Source: Schistocerca nitens
Lineage: Eukaryota; Arthropoda; Insecta; Orthoptera; Acrididae
Length of the DNA stretch: 64,000 nucleotides
Assembly: GCF_023898315.1 (NCBI RefSeq)
Contig: NC_064621.1
Location: forward strand, 134,352,521 to 134,416,520
Direction: 5' to 3'
The translations under genes were made by a program, and so were the position numbers. Each line of letters begins with the position of its first letter. The first letter of the stretch is position 1. Positions 23,104 to 33,775 of this stretch are shown in pieces. The notes beneath the pieces were generated by a model that was given only the letters and a program-made list of their open reading frames with translations, was not told the origin of the DNA and did no database searches.

Positions 23104-23924
23104 CGTGCGTGGAGCGACGCGACCGGCGCTAACGGGATTAATTCTGATCTCGCGGCAGCCGCACCGCGGAAACCGCGGGGGCCACGCACGGGCCGATCGC
23201 AGCGCGCCCTGGAAACAAACGACGAGCGTGCCGGCGAGTTGCGCCAATCGATATAAAAAAGAAGGGACAAAAAGGGCGAGCAAATAGTCGAGCCGGCTGC
23301 CGTGGGGGTGCCCCGCCGTGACGGTGCGCGCTGGATTTGGATTAGCAGCTGAAAAACGGCGCGGCGTTCAGCGTCGCCGAAACAAATCCAACGAGCGAAA
23401 AAAGGGGAAAAAAATATACGGAGAGGTGGCGAAAGGGGGGAACGAAGGACTCCGCGCTGCTACCGTTAAAATATTGCCTGTGATGGATTCCGTGCCCTGC
23501 TGCCGTTAAATGGGGACGTGGAATTCGCCGTTTGTTACGCACAGTCCAGCGTTACATTCCTTACATATCAACCAACTAGTTGTAGTACAAAGGAATCCTA
23601 AATTGTTGCAAGAATACTCTGCAAAAAAAAAAAAAAAAAAAAAAATTGCCCGTATGAACTAGCAGTTATTAAATGTTTGCAAACACAGAATCTTCAAAGT
23701 CATCCGTTGGTCCTCAAGGCAAACATATGAATCCTCAAATTAAAAACCTCCGAAAGACGACTAAAACTGACTACACCAATACAGTTCATGTATCGTCTAT
23801 GATATTCTTTCGAATCTGTAAAGATCTCGCTGTAAACACCAGATTTTTCAACTCGACAACATGCATTTCTTGTAACTGTTGGAAAAATGACAAAAACTGG
23901 TATGTACAATGTTCTTAACAAAGC
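22776..23924. other. Unassigned, with (CA)n run and CpG-rich island
   Basis: A (CA)n microsatellite spans about 23067-23100. About 23100-23530 is strikingly CpG-rich and includes 'ctaacgggattaattctgat', with a homeodomain-type GGATTA core. A poly-A run is at 23623-23645. No coding motif. It may be host regulatory DNA; this is a base-composition argument only. Confidence 0.4.
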
Positions 23925-24030
23925 ACTCTCACCTGAAGATGGCGGCCAGTCGGACCGCTGAAATATTGTGTCAAGATGACGTTATGATCCGGCTGCACAC
24001 CCGAGAAGAATATTATCAAAGATTTCTTAT
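23925..24030 (+). repeat. Penelope-type terminal repeat candidate
   Basis: cctgaagatggcggccagtc followed by ggaccgctgaaat resembles a hammerhead core (CUGAnGA, stem II, GAAA) as found in Penelope-like terminal repeats. No Penelope coding sequence is recognisable next to it. Confidence 0.4.
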
Positions 24031-25020
24031 GCATCATGAACATTTGACAGGCATGTGAGTCGCAGATAAACTTCAAAGTACCAACACAAAAATGTATGGT
24101 AGGTGGACATGGGAAGATGAAAACTTATAGTCTACTAATGATTGCAACTTGCTCGTAACTGGAGTGATCTCTCCGTAGAAAATTTCTGTAAAATGTCTCC
24201 CACTGAAGCAAAAATTATCAGTCCAACGATTGAAGTAAACTTTATTCGTCATTGTAGAGGTGATGTTAAGTGACTGTATTGCTTGTCAGCACAATTTCGA
24301 AACGTGGCATACAACAATTGCGAATTTTCATTCGCTGACGAAAACTCTACTGTAAGGAAAATCAGTTAGAACACAGAAAAACGTAAGAGAAGAATGACAC
24401 ATCCAAAAATTTGAAGTACCTTTTCTCACTTTCCCACACTTCCCACAGACCACTGACGTCTCAACATACGGGTCGAAGTTTCTGTTCGATTGTTGAAGGC
24501 AACCGCGAAGATATAGATGGGAACGAACGACTATTAGTGTAAATGTATTAGTGCAGACATGAACTGAAGTTTTCGACTCTGGATGACAGTTTTCGCTAAG
24601 CGAACATTTATAGAAGAAATATAGAACGGAACATCTACTAACACCATAGAGCTTACTCTTTCAATTACAAGAAAACATCCGACGCTTCTGTACATAGCAC
24701 TTCTCTTTCGTATACTCTATGGGTACAAACTTCCGGATCTTTCTGGTTACTGTTTTATTTGATTTTCTTGAAAATGAGTCAGAAGTTACTCACAGAGGAT
24801 AAAGTAATTTGAGGAAAAAGCTAAAAAGGCTCTCGTTATTTTCTACAGAATCTCACATCATTCTGCAGTTTAATTTTATCTCAAGTTATGCATAGAATGG
24901 TGAAAACGAAATGTCTCTAGAACTAAACTGACACGTTTCTAATTTTTTTCGTTCAACCACATCCTGAATGTTCGTTAAAGATTCAACCACTGCTACATGT
25001 CAGGCGTCCATTGTATACTC
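24031..25020. other. Unassigned AT-rich stretch
   Basis: No open frame over 60 codons, no repeat ends, nothing recognised. Confidence 0.5.
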
Positions 25021-26406
25021 ATGCTCATAAATTAAGGATAATGCTGATACATGGTGAAACAAGGCTCTGGTGGGCGGTTTGCGCGTTTAAATCACCTCAG
25101 GGCACGACCATGCGGTGCATCTGACCTGCGATCGTCGCACGGTGGCGCTGGCAGCAGTCCACATACGCAGAGGTGTGTTGGTGCATGTCAGAGTACGGTG
25201 CAGCGAGTAAGTGTGCAGACGTTTTCAGACGTGCTAATTGTGACTGTGTGTTGAAAATGGCTCATGAACATATATTGATGACGTTATGAGGGTTAGAATA
25301 CTAGGGTGACTGGAGGCAGGTCAAACACAGCAGGCCGTAGCACGGGCCCTCCGTGTGCCATAAAATGTGATCTCAGTATTATGGCAACGATTCCAGCAGA
25401 CAGGAAACGTGTCCAGGCACTACAGTGAGGGACGTCCACAGTGTACAACACCACAAGAAGACCGATATCTCATCAGTGCCCGCATACGGCCACGGAGACT
25501 GCAGGTAGCTTTGCTCGGAACCTTACCGCAGCCACTGGAACAGTTGTCTCCAGACACGCAGTCTAAAGACGACTGAACAGACATGGTTTATTCTCCCGGA
25601 GACCTGCAAGGTGCATTCCTCTGACCCCTGGTCACAGGAGAGCCCGTAAAGCCTGGTGTCAAGAACACAGTACATGGTCATTGGAACAGTGGTCCCAGGT
25701 TATGTTCACGGACGAGTCCAGGTATAGTCTGAACAGTGATTCTCGCCGGGTTTTCATCTGGCGTGAACGAGGAACCAGGTACCAAACCCTTAATGTCCTT
25801 GAAAGGGAGCTGTATGGAGGTCGTGGTTTGATGGTGTGGGGTGGGATTATGATTGGTGCACGTAAACCCCTGCATGTCTTTGACAGAGAACTGTAACAGG
25901 TCAGGCGTATCGGGACGTCATTTTGTACCAGTGCGTCCGCCTTTTCAGGGGTGCGGTGGATCCCACCTGCCGTCGTGGAGGAGTACCTAGAAACAGAAGA
26001 TATCAGGCAAATGGAGTGACCTGCCTATTCTCCAGACCTAAACTCCATCGGGCACGTCTGGGATGCTCTCGGTCGACGTATCACTACACGTCTTCAAACC
26101 ACTATGACACTTTAGGAGCTTCGACAGGCACTGGCGCAAGAATGGGAGGCTATATCCCAGCAGGTGCTCGACCAACTGATCCAGAGTATGCCAACCCGTT
26201 GTGCGGCCTGTGTACGTTGCATGGTGGTCATATCTCATATTGATGTCGGAGTACATGTGCAGGAATCACTGGCGTTTTGTACCATATGTGTTTCGGGACG
26301 GTTTTCTCAACTTATCACCAATACCGTGAACTTACAGATCTGCATCGTGTGTATTCCCTATGTGCCTATGCTATTAGCTCCAGTTTTGTGTAGTGCCACG
26401 CTGTTG
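25021..26406 (+). mobile_element. Tc1-like transposon relic, 3' truncated
   Basis: The left end tgctcataaattaaggataa is a Tc1-type inverted repeat. Transposase remnants in several plus-strand frames include 'VMFTDESRYSLNSDSRRVFI' (first catalytic Asp) and 'LMVWGGIMIG' around 25681-25896. Many stops and frameshifts. The right inverted repeat is missing: the sequence breaks off near 26406, just before a long poly-A. Confidence 0.82.
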
Positions 26407-26412
26407 CAGAAG

Positions 26413-26416
<4 letters not shown>

Positions 26417-26462
<46 letters not shown>
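26417..26462. repeat. Poly-A run of about 46 bases
   Basis: Sits exactly between the broken Tc1 relic and the 5' edge of a LINE. A retroposition tail is possible but nothing upstream identifies its owner. Confidence 0.95.
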
Positions 26463-26465
<3 letters not shown>

Positions 26466-28457
26466 TGCAAGCCAAGTTTAAAAGAACGCAAAATCCCCAA
26501 GACTGGCAAAGTTTTGCAGAAGTTCGAAATATAGCGCGTACTTCCGTGCGAGATGCTTTTAATATTTTCTACAACAAAATTCTGTCACGAAATCTGACAG
26601 AAAACCCAAAGAGATTCGGGTCATACATAAAGCACACCAGTGGCAAGACGCAATCAATACCTTCACTGCGCGATAACAACGGTGAAGTCACTGATGACAG
26701 TGCCACTAAAGCAGTGTTATTAAACACGGTTTTCTGAAACTCCTTCACCAAAGAAGAAGAAGTAAATATTCCTAAATTCCATCAAGAACAACTGCCAAGA
26801 CGAGAAACACAGAAGTAGATATCCTCGGTGGAACAAAGCGACTTAAGTCACATAATAAAGCCAAGGCCTCCGGTCCAAACTGTATACTGGTCAGGTTCCT
26901 CTCAGAGTTTGCTGCTGAAATAGCTCCATATTCAGCAATTATATACAACCGCTCGCTCACAGAAAGATCCGTACCTAAAAATTGGAAAATTGCTCATGTC
27001 ACACCAATACCCAAAAAGGGAAGTGGGAGTAATCCACTGAATTACAAGTCCACATCACTAACGTCGATTTGCAGTAGGGTTTTGGAACATATACTGTATT
27101 CGGACATTACGAAGTACCTCGAAGAAAGCGATTTATTGACACGTAGTCAGCACGAAATGGTTCAAATGGCTCTCTGCACTACGGGACTTAACATCTGAGG
27201 TCATCAGTCCCCTAGAACTTAGAATTACTTAAACCTAACTAACCTAAGGACATCACACACATCCATGCCCGAGGCAGGATTCGAACCTGCGACCGTAGCG
27301 GTCGCACGGTTCCAGACTGAAGCGTCTAGAACCGCTCGGCCACACCGGCCGGCGTAGTCAGCACGGATTCAGAAAATATCGTTCTTGTTAAACACAGCTA
27401 GCCCTTTATACTCATGAAGTAATGAGTGCTGTCGACAGGGGATGTCAAATTGGTTCCATATTTTTATATTTCCAGAAGGCTTTCGACACCGTTCCTCACA
27501 AGCGTCTTCTAACCAATCTGCGTCCCTATGGAATATCGCCTCAGTTGTGCGACTGGATTCGTGATTTCCTGTCGAAAGGTCACAGTTCGTATTAATAGAC
27601 GGAAAGTCATCGAGTAAAACAGAAGTAATATCCGGCGTTCCCCAAGGAAGTGTTACAGGCCCTCTATTGTTCCTGATCTATACTAACGACATAGGATCAA
27701 TCTGAGCAGCCGTCTTGGATTGTTTGCACATGATGCTGTCATTTTCCATCTTGTAAAGATATCAAATGACTAAAACGAATTGCAAAATGATTTAGATAAG
27801 ATATCTATATGGAGCGAAAAGTGGCAATTGACCCTGAATAAAGAAAAGTGTGAAGTTATTCACATGGGTACTAAAAGAAATCCTCTAAATTTCGATTACG
27901 CTATATGCCACACAAATCTGAAAGCAGTAAATTCAACTAAATACTTTGGGATCACAGTTACAAATAACCTAAGTTGAAACGATCACATATATAATATTGT
28001 GGGTAGAGCAAACCAAAGACTGCGATTCATTGGCAGAACACTTAGAAGGTGCAACAGGTCTACTAAAGAGACTGCTTACACCACGCTTGTCCGCCCTATT
28101 CTGGAGTATTGCTGTGCGGTGTGGGAACCGCATCAGGTGGGACTGACGGATGACATCGAAAAAGTACAAAGAAGGGCAGCTCGTTTTGTATTATCGCGAA
28201 ATAGGGGAGATAGTGACACAGACATATTTGAATTGGAGTGGCAATCATTAAAACAAAGGCGTTTTTCGTTGCGACGGGATCTTCTCATGAAATTTCAATC
28301 ACCAGTTTTCTCCTCCGATTGCGAAAACATTCTGTTGGCATCCACGTACACAGGGAGAAATGATCATCACGATAAAACAAGAGAAATCGGGGCTCGCACA
28401 GAAAAATTTAAGTGCTCGTTTTTCTCGCACGCCGTTAGAGGGTGGAACGAAAGGTAG
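26463..28457 (+). pseudogene. LINE reverse transcriptase pseudogene (type L-B)
   Basis: Broken into several frames. Recognisable pieces run from the RT N-terminus (a Pro-Lys-Lys-Gly block near 27010, 'FQKAFDTVPHK' near 27475) through a 'GVPQGSVTGPLLF' block near 27640. The catalytic FADD motif has become a Phe-Ala-His-Asp reading (tttgcacatgat near 27722). Then 'KWQLTLNKEKCEVIHMG' and the long C-terminal frame 27999-28457 ('EYCCAVWEPHQ', 'QRRAARFVLS', 'RDLLMKFQSP'). Several stops; no activity expected. Confidence 0.85.
27155..27353 (-). repeat. tRNA-derived SINE, family A
   Basis: Perfect 12-base duplication gtagtcagcacg on both sides (27143-27154 and 27354-27365) inside the LINE. B box intact. 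Confidence 0.95.
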
Positions 28458-28557
28458 ACAGCTTGAAGGTGGTTCATTGAACCCTCTGCCAGGCACTTTA
28501 TTGTGAACTGCAGAGTAATCACGTAGATGCAGACGTAGATGTAGACGTAGATGTAGA

Positions 28558-29021
28558 CACGAGTGCGCCTTTGGGTCTGAAAGCCCGTATCGATGATGTT
28601 TCGTTAAACTTACTGAGACTTGTTGATTGCACTTATGTACACGTTGAACGATTCTCTTTATTCATCGTTGATCCCGTTCTTGCAGGATCTTTTTTCAGCC
28701 GCAGCGGAGATTTGATGTTCTACCGTATTCCTGATAATCACAGTACATTAGTGAAATGGTCATAAGGGAAAATCCCCACTTCATCGCTACCTCAGAAAGG
28801 CTGTGTCCCATTGTTTGTGCGCCGACTATAACACCGCGTTCAGACTCACTTCAATTCTGATAACCTGCCACTGTAGCAGCAGTAACTGATCTAACAACTG
28901 CGCCACACATTTTTTGTCTTATATAAGCGTTCCAGACCGCTGCTCCGTCTCCAACCTGTTTACGTATCTTTCTTTGTATTTGAATACGCAAGCCTATACC
29001 AGTTCTTTTGGCGCTGCAGTG
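28558..29021 (-). mobile_element. Tc1-like transposon fragment (minus, 5' part)
   Basis: Matches the N-terminal transposase and inverted-repeat region of the element at 60148-62646: shared 'tatcgatgatgtttcgtt', 'ccacttcatcgctacctcag' and the end cagttcttttggcgctgcag before TA (29022-29023). Only the 5' part survives and the frames are broken. Confidence 0.82.
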
Positions 29022-29023
29022 TA

Positions 29024-29362
29024 TAAGTGCTTATAAAACGGTGAATGAAAAAGTTTTAAAATTTAATCATATAATAAAATAGTCACCTTTTTGTTTGCTA
29101 TATTTGCAAAAACATTGTTTCTACATTTTGCACTTATTACTATTGTGAAACATTAGTAATGCTGTTACTTACAAGATAGGTTTCTGCAGACAATAGCTCC
29201 GAAATAATATTGAGACCCTAACGATTTCGACTTTGAAGGTGTCATTAACAGTCGGTTGTATGAGTCCTGGTCTAAGACTTCACCAGAAGCCATCATACAT
29301 TATTTTCTACTTTAGGCTTCACTGTTTCTACTTTAGGCATCCCTGTTACCTAAATGTATTTC
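29024..29362. other. Unassigned spacer
   Basis: Contains a short direct repeat (tttctactttaggc, twice near 29310-29340). Nothing else recognised. Confidence 0.45.
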
Positions 29363-29375
29363 GAAAGAAATTGGC

Positions 29376-29534
29376 GTCTGGAGCCGAGCGACCGCTACGG
29401 TCGCAGGTTCGAATCCTGCCTCGGGCATGGATGTGTGTGCTGTCCTTAGGTTAGTTAGGTTTAATTAGTTCTAGGCGACTGATGACCTCAGAAGTTAAGT
29501 CGCATAGTGCTCAGAGCCATTTGAACAATTTCTT
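29376..29534 (+). repeat. tRNA-derived SINE, family A, 5' truncated
   Basis: Lacks the A-box half of the head but keeps the B box and tail. A perfect 13-base duplication, gaaagaaattggc (29363-29375 and 29535-29547), shows it was truncated on insertion. Confidence 0.93.
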
Positions 29535-29547
29535 GAAAGAAATTGGC

Positions 29548-30386
29548 TCTGACACGATTTAATCATTTTCTCGGTCCTCTCTTCATATCATAAACATCCA
29601 AGACAAGGTAAAAGCCCAAAAGCAACATGAAAAAATGGACTAGCTTCTTTGCTTCTTAGTGATGTAGTGCATTCGTTTTCGTCTCTAAATCATGTTTCGC
29701 GGTAGCTACAGTGAAAATAAGTCACAAAATAAAAAAAAATATTTGCCTAGGACGGATAAATGCCAAGTTGTTCCATGTTCACCTGCCAACTAATGTTGTC
29801 ACTTAGTATCTTCATCTAATGGGGTAGCAAGGAGATCATATGGTGATAAATTTTTTGCCTTATTTACGCGGCCCGCAGAGTGTTTCTGCCAAAATGTATT
29901 TGTCAGAGAAGACCAGAAACTCTGCCATGTCTGTCTTTTTGCCCTCGAGAGTGTTCCAACACGATGGGGCCTTTTCTGGCACCCAGACGAGCTTGGCTGG
30001 AGACCAGTCTGGCAGGATTCCTCGACGCCGTTCATGTACTTGGTCTTCCCAGGTATTCCTTAAAACTTATGACAGAGGCGACTGGCGTTTGCTGCGCTGT
30101 TATCAAGTTAGTCCACGCTCCGATGAAACATTGCTCTTATTTTTTGTCCACTGACGGTCACTAATACGTCGTGCTAAGCACTGAATATAAACCAACATTG
30201 TAGCTGTGAATGTTTCCAGCGTTAATTTTAATGGCTTTCGTCACATAGATGATACAGAACACAATTCTGGCTGTCCAGCTGAGCTGCTATTACAGTGTTC
30301 TTGCGCATTCCATCTGTTCTACTTCAAGTCCAGTCAGTGCACTGGTGTTATTTCACGTCATTGGATCTCCATTGATTTAATCCTCA
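29548..30386. other. Unassigned, GC-moderate in the middle
   Basis: 29840-30164 is open in more than one frame without known motifs. Possibly an old transposon; not classified. Confidence 0.4.
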
Positions 30387-31313
30387 ATTTTATTTAGCAG
30401 TATTTATTGGCACGGCGCTTTCCGGCAGCACGCTGCCATCACCGGGTGCTTTGGAGTCATATGTACATTAATTAATTTTTAATTATACATTATTTCAGAG
30501 TGTGGTTAGGTCTACTTGCTGGGGTACCTGCGAGGTTATCTACCGAAACTGATCATTGTTGAGAAAGACCGATTTATTTCAGTGTACTCAGTGAGCTGTA
30601 TGTCCAAATCATCTCAGTGATGCCTTTACTAACTAAATGTCTTTACTAAATGCTTTTACTTGTATGATACTGCATGTATCCTTGTCTGGCACACAAAGAA
30701 CATAAATAGACACACTGCTATCACTTTACACCTTCAATTCAGATGCTTGCATTCCAAAGATTTGCAGCTGCTAAGATAAAACTGATTTCAGGCGTCAAGA
30801 ATATAATCTTTTTTTACATAAGCATCTGTATGCCGTGGCAAGTATTATATAGTAAGATTCGGTACTGATAACACTCTTTTCTCAGTTAACTATGTCTCTT
30901 TACATTGACAAAATAAGCAAGCGAAACTATAGACATTTCTGAATAAATTTACATTATCGGTTTCTACCTTATCAGTCAGCAACTTTGTTAGCATTTACTG
31001 TGCTTCTGGTTCTTCATGTAAGTTCATTTGGTGTCCCATTCCATTTTATGAAAAATACGAAGACAATTTGCAGAATAATAGAATGGGGAGCTAGTGTCAT
31101 TAATGTGAGTGGCTATGGCTGATTTAGCATAAATCTTTCTGTGGTAGGCATTTATTGTTCGTTACATCTTTATGGAAACTCTCTTCTAGTTTGGCGTACA
31201 TAAAGGGCTCTCCATATACTTCACACTACTTTGTAACTAACTATTTATCTCTCTATGTATTTATACTGTGTCTTACTGTGTGTTGAACTTTCGTATGTGT
31301 TGTGAAACGGATG

Positions 31314-31643
31314 TTAATGTTGTGCAGTTTGGAAATATTTGCTCTTTTGTAAGACAGTTTGCTTATGACTGGTATGCAAGCAATGAATTACTTTCCTTTC
31401 TTCGTACAGCAGTTGCTTTACTGTTGTTTTTTTATGAGCGTCTATGAGCTTCTCAATAATCGTGCCATCATAGCCATTTGCAGCAGATATTCGTTTGACA
31501 GTGTTGCACGCGTCTTGCTCCGCATATTTATCCAGTAGCATATTACTGGCTCTGTTTACTAGTGAACTCTTTATGCAGCACGTATGTGTGTTGTGGAGAC
31601 AAGGACAAATTTCTATTCGTAATATCACTGGCACACCTCTCAA
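31314..31643 (-). pseudogene. Penelope-like protein fragment (end of the RT domain)
   Basis: 'SLVNRASNMLLDKY', 'ISAANGYDGTIIEKLID' match the pattern 'RA..l ... i...l..NGY...iI..l' at the end of Penelope RTs, where the thumb domain meets the linker before the endonuclease. No catalytic RT motif and no clear GIY-YIG endonuclease can be read nearby. The assignment rests on this short pattern plus the terminal repeats. Confidence 0.5.
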
Positions 31644-31713
31644 ACAGACCGCTTTATACTCTACCGGAATCTACGAATAAAAATTGATTTACACGCAACT
31701 GTGAAGCCCTTGA

Positions 31714-31736
31714 TAATGGCAGCATGCTGCCGAAAC
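31714..31736 (+). ncRNA. Degenerate hammerhead-ribozyme-like core
   Basis: ttgataatggcagcatgctg then ccgaaac (31710-31736). Compared with the hammerhead consensus CUGAUGA-stem II-GAAA(C), two bases of the first block differ. The stem II hairpin and GAAAC are perfect. The inverted copy at about 30412-30440 (minus) has other changes. Probably not active. Confidence 0.4.
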
Positions 31737-31789
31737 GCATCGTGCCACTAAATATTGGTAAATAAAATGAATAAACCAGAAAACCTATT

Positions 31790-32340
31790 TTTTCAACCTC
31801 CGAACGAAAGACAAGTCTACAAAAATTATTTTATTACTAGATATTATGGACACTTAAGATTACTTTTCAATACAACCACCGTAACTTTCCGATACCCTCT
31901 TCGTAAAGAGTTGCCGCCAGTGGAATGAGGCTTAAGTTTACGTTGCTCGTCAGTATGGAAGCACTACTCTGTTAGCCACTTCCTCAGTTCAGGGAAAAAA
32001 TGAAAGACACCCGGCGCTAGTTTGGACTCTGTGGCGATTGATCGAAAATGTCATGGATCAGAGCAAGTCCACATGTCAGCATGCCTCTTACGTTGTTTTA
32101 TTTTGTTCTGGAAAGCTCTCTGCATTCGTTGTAAAGTTTCTGCTGCGTTATTGCCTTCAGCTTCCGGGAAGTGAATAACGCTTCGCAGTTCGCACATGGA
32201 AGGAGATCCAATTACGGCAGCCATGTTTATGTGACTGCATCTAAACACAGCCTGCCATCTTGAACTCGGCAGTGACAGAGGTGTGATGCGGGAGACGCGC
32301 AGTCGCCTACAGCGCATCCCCCCCCCCCCCTCTCCGTCAG
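31790..32340 (-). mobile_element. mariner-like relic (minus), internally deleted
   Basis: Minus-strand frame 32051-32380 contains 'CELRSVIHFPEAEGNNAAET', similar to the Mos1 helix-turn-helix start of mariner/SETMAR-type transposases. It passes into 'FHFFPELRKWLTE', similar to the post-catalytic region. The catalytic core between them is missing. Boundaries approximate; no inverted repeats confirmed. A C run is at 32320-32330. Confidence 0.5.
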
Positions 32341-32353
32341 CCGCTTGCTTATA

Positions 32354-33775
32354 CACTCCTGGAAATGGAAAAAAGAACACATTGACACCGGTGTGTCAGA
32401 CCCACCATACTTGCTCCGGACACTGCGAGGGGGCTGTACAAGCAATGATCACACGCACGGCACGGCGGACACACCAGGAACCGCGGTGTTGGCCGTCGAA
32501 TGACGCTAGCTGCGCAGCATTTGTGCACCGCCGCCGTCAATGTCAGCCAGTTTGCCGTGGCATACGGAGCTCCATCGCAGTCTTTAACAATGGTAACATG
32601 CCGCGACAGTGTGGACGCGAACCGTATGTGCAGTTGACGGACTTTGAGCGAGGGCGTATAGTGGGCATGCGGGAGGCCGGGTGGACGTACCGCCGAATTG
32701 CTCAACACGTGGGGCGTGAGGTCTCCACAGTACATCGATGTTGTCGCCAGTGGTCGGCGGAAGGTGCACGTGCCCGTCGACCTGGGACCGGACCGCAGCG
32801 ACGCACGGATGCACGCCAAGACTGTAGGATCCTACGCAGTGCCGTAGGGGACCGCACCGCCACTTCCCAGCAAATTAGGGACACTGTTGCTCCTGGGGTA
32901 TCGGCGAGGACCATTCGCAACCGTCTCCATGAAGCTGGGCTACGGTCCCGCACACCGTTAGGCCGTCTTCCGCTCACGCCCCAACATCGTGCAGCCCGCC
33001 TCCAGTGGTGTCGCGACAGGCGTGAATGGAGGGACGAATGGAGACGTGTCGTCTTCAGCGATGAGAGTCGCTTCTGCCTTGGTGCCAATGATGGTCGTAT
33101 GCGTGTTTGGCGCCGTGCAGGTGAGCGCCACAATCAGGACTGCATACGACCGAGGCACACAGGGCCAACACCCGGCATCATGGTGTGGGGAGCGATCTCC
33201 TACACTGGCCGTACACCACTGGTGATCGTCGAGGGGACACTGAATAGTGCACGGTACATCCAAACCGTCATCGAACCCATCGTTCTACCATTCCTAGACC
33301 GGCAAGGGAACTTGCTGTTCCAACAGGACAATGCACGTCCGCATGTATCCCGTGCCACCCAACGTGCTCTAGAAGGCGTAAGTCAACTACCCTGGCCAGC
33401 AAGATCTCCGGATCTGTCCCCCATTGAGCATGTTTGGGACTGGATGAAGCGTCGTCTCACGCGGTCTGCACGTCCAGCACGAACGCTGGTCCAACTGAGG
33501 CGCCAGGTGGAAATGGCATGGCAAGCCGTTCCACAGGACTACATCCAGCATCTCTACGATCGTCTCCATGGGAGAATAGCAGCCTGCATTGCTGCGAAAG
33601 GTGGATATACACTGTACTAGTGCCGACATTGTGCATGCTCTGTTGCCTGTGTCTATGTGCCTGTGGTTCTGTCAGTGTGATCATGTGATGTATCTGACCC
33701 CAGGAATGTGTCATTAAAGTTTCCCCTTCCTGGGACAATGAATTCACGGTGTTCTTATTTCAATTTCCAGGAGTG
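32354..33775 (+). mobile_element. Intact Tc1-like transposon, copy 1 (1,422 bp)
   Basis: Inverted ends cactcctggaaatggaaaaa and, reversed from the right, cactcctggaaattgaaata, about 27 bases with two mismatches. TA lies on both sides (32352-32353 and 33776-33777). A 244-base leader precedes an uninterrupted transposase gene. Copy 2 at 60542-61963 has the same length and only about 17 differences that I could count, so both are recent and this family may be active. Confidence 0.96.
32598..33620 (+). CDS. Tc1-like transposase, intact, DD32E spacing
   Basis: A cut-and-paste transposase of 340 residues, the usual Tc1 size. Two N-terminal helix-turn-helix domains (about residues 10-125: 'GWTYRRIAQHVGREVSTVHR', 'VSARTIRNRLHEAGL') should bind the inverted repeats. 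The RNase-H-like core has Asp155 in 'VVFSDESRF', 'GIMVWGAIS', Asp244 in 'FQQDNARPH' and Glu277 in 'SPDLSPIEHVWDWM'. There are 32 residues between Asp244 and Glu277, two fewer than the 34 of classical Tc1. The same frame is open upstream to 32283 but that runs past the transposon end, so I chose the ATG at 32598, which the other copy shares. No stop or frameshift. Confidence 0.95.
   Translation: MPRQCGREPYVQLTDFERGRIVGMREAGWTYRRIAQHVGREVSTVHRCCRQWSAEGARARRPGTGPQRRTDARQDCRILRSAVGDRTATSQQIRDTVAPGVSARTIRNRLHEAGLRSRTPLGRLPLTPQHRAARLQWCRDRREWRDEWRRVVFSDESRFCLGANDGRMRVWRRAGERHNQDCIRPRHTGPTPGIMVWGAISYTGRTPLVIVEGTLNSARYIQTVIEPIVLPFLDRQGNLLFQQDNARPHVSRATQRALEGVSQLPWPARSPDLSPIEHVWDWMKRRLTRSARPARTLVQLRRQVEMAWQAVPQDYIQHLYDRLHGRIAACIAAKGGYTLY

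Larger units (their letters stand above)
26463..28557 (+). mobile_element. 5'-truncated non-LTR retrotransposon (type L-B)
   Basis: Starts abruptly after the poly-A in the linker upstream of the RT domain and ends in gtagatgtagacgtagatgt, a (TAGATG)n-like tail. A family A SINE (27155-27353) is inserted. Related copies are at 34196-35551 and 52250-52903. The 3' tail abuts a Tc1 fragment. Confidence 0.88.
30387..31768 (-). mobile_element. Penelope-like element relic with inverted terminal repeats
   Basis: The two ends are inverted copies of about 60 bases: attttatttagcagtattta (30387) and, reversed, attttatttaccaatattta (ending 31768). Each carries a self-complementary ggcagc-ngtgctgcc-type stem followed by gaaa, resembling a hammerhead ribozyme stem II and GAAA. 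Between them a minus-strand frame shows a Penelope RT-end motif. Penelope-like elements have terminal repeats in direct or inverted order and are known to encode hammerhead motifs. The RT core is missing, so this is a 1.4-kb relic. Confidence 0.6.

Noticed and set aside
23019..23283. Open frames with Cys-Val or Thr-His runs
   Set aside because: Translation of the (CA)n microsatellite.
26393..26737. Frame with a long Lys run joined to LINE codons
   Set aside because: The poly-A run read as Lys; not a protein N-terminus.
32283..32597. 105 extra N-terminal codons in frame with transposase copy 1
   Set aside because: They run past the transposon end into unrelated DNA. The other copy has different upstream codons, so the shared ATG at 32598 is the real start.
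32702..33133. 143-residue minus-strand frame, also in the other copy at 60890-61321
   Set aside because: Antisense shadow of the transposase gene, preserved because the two copies are nearly identical.
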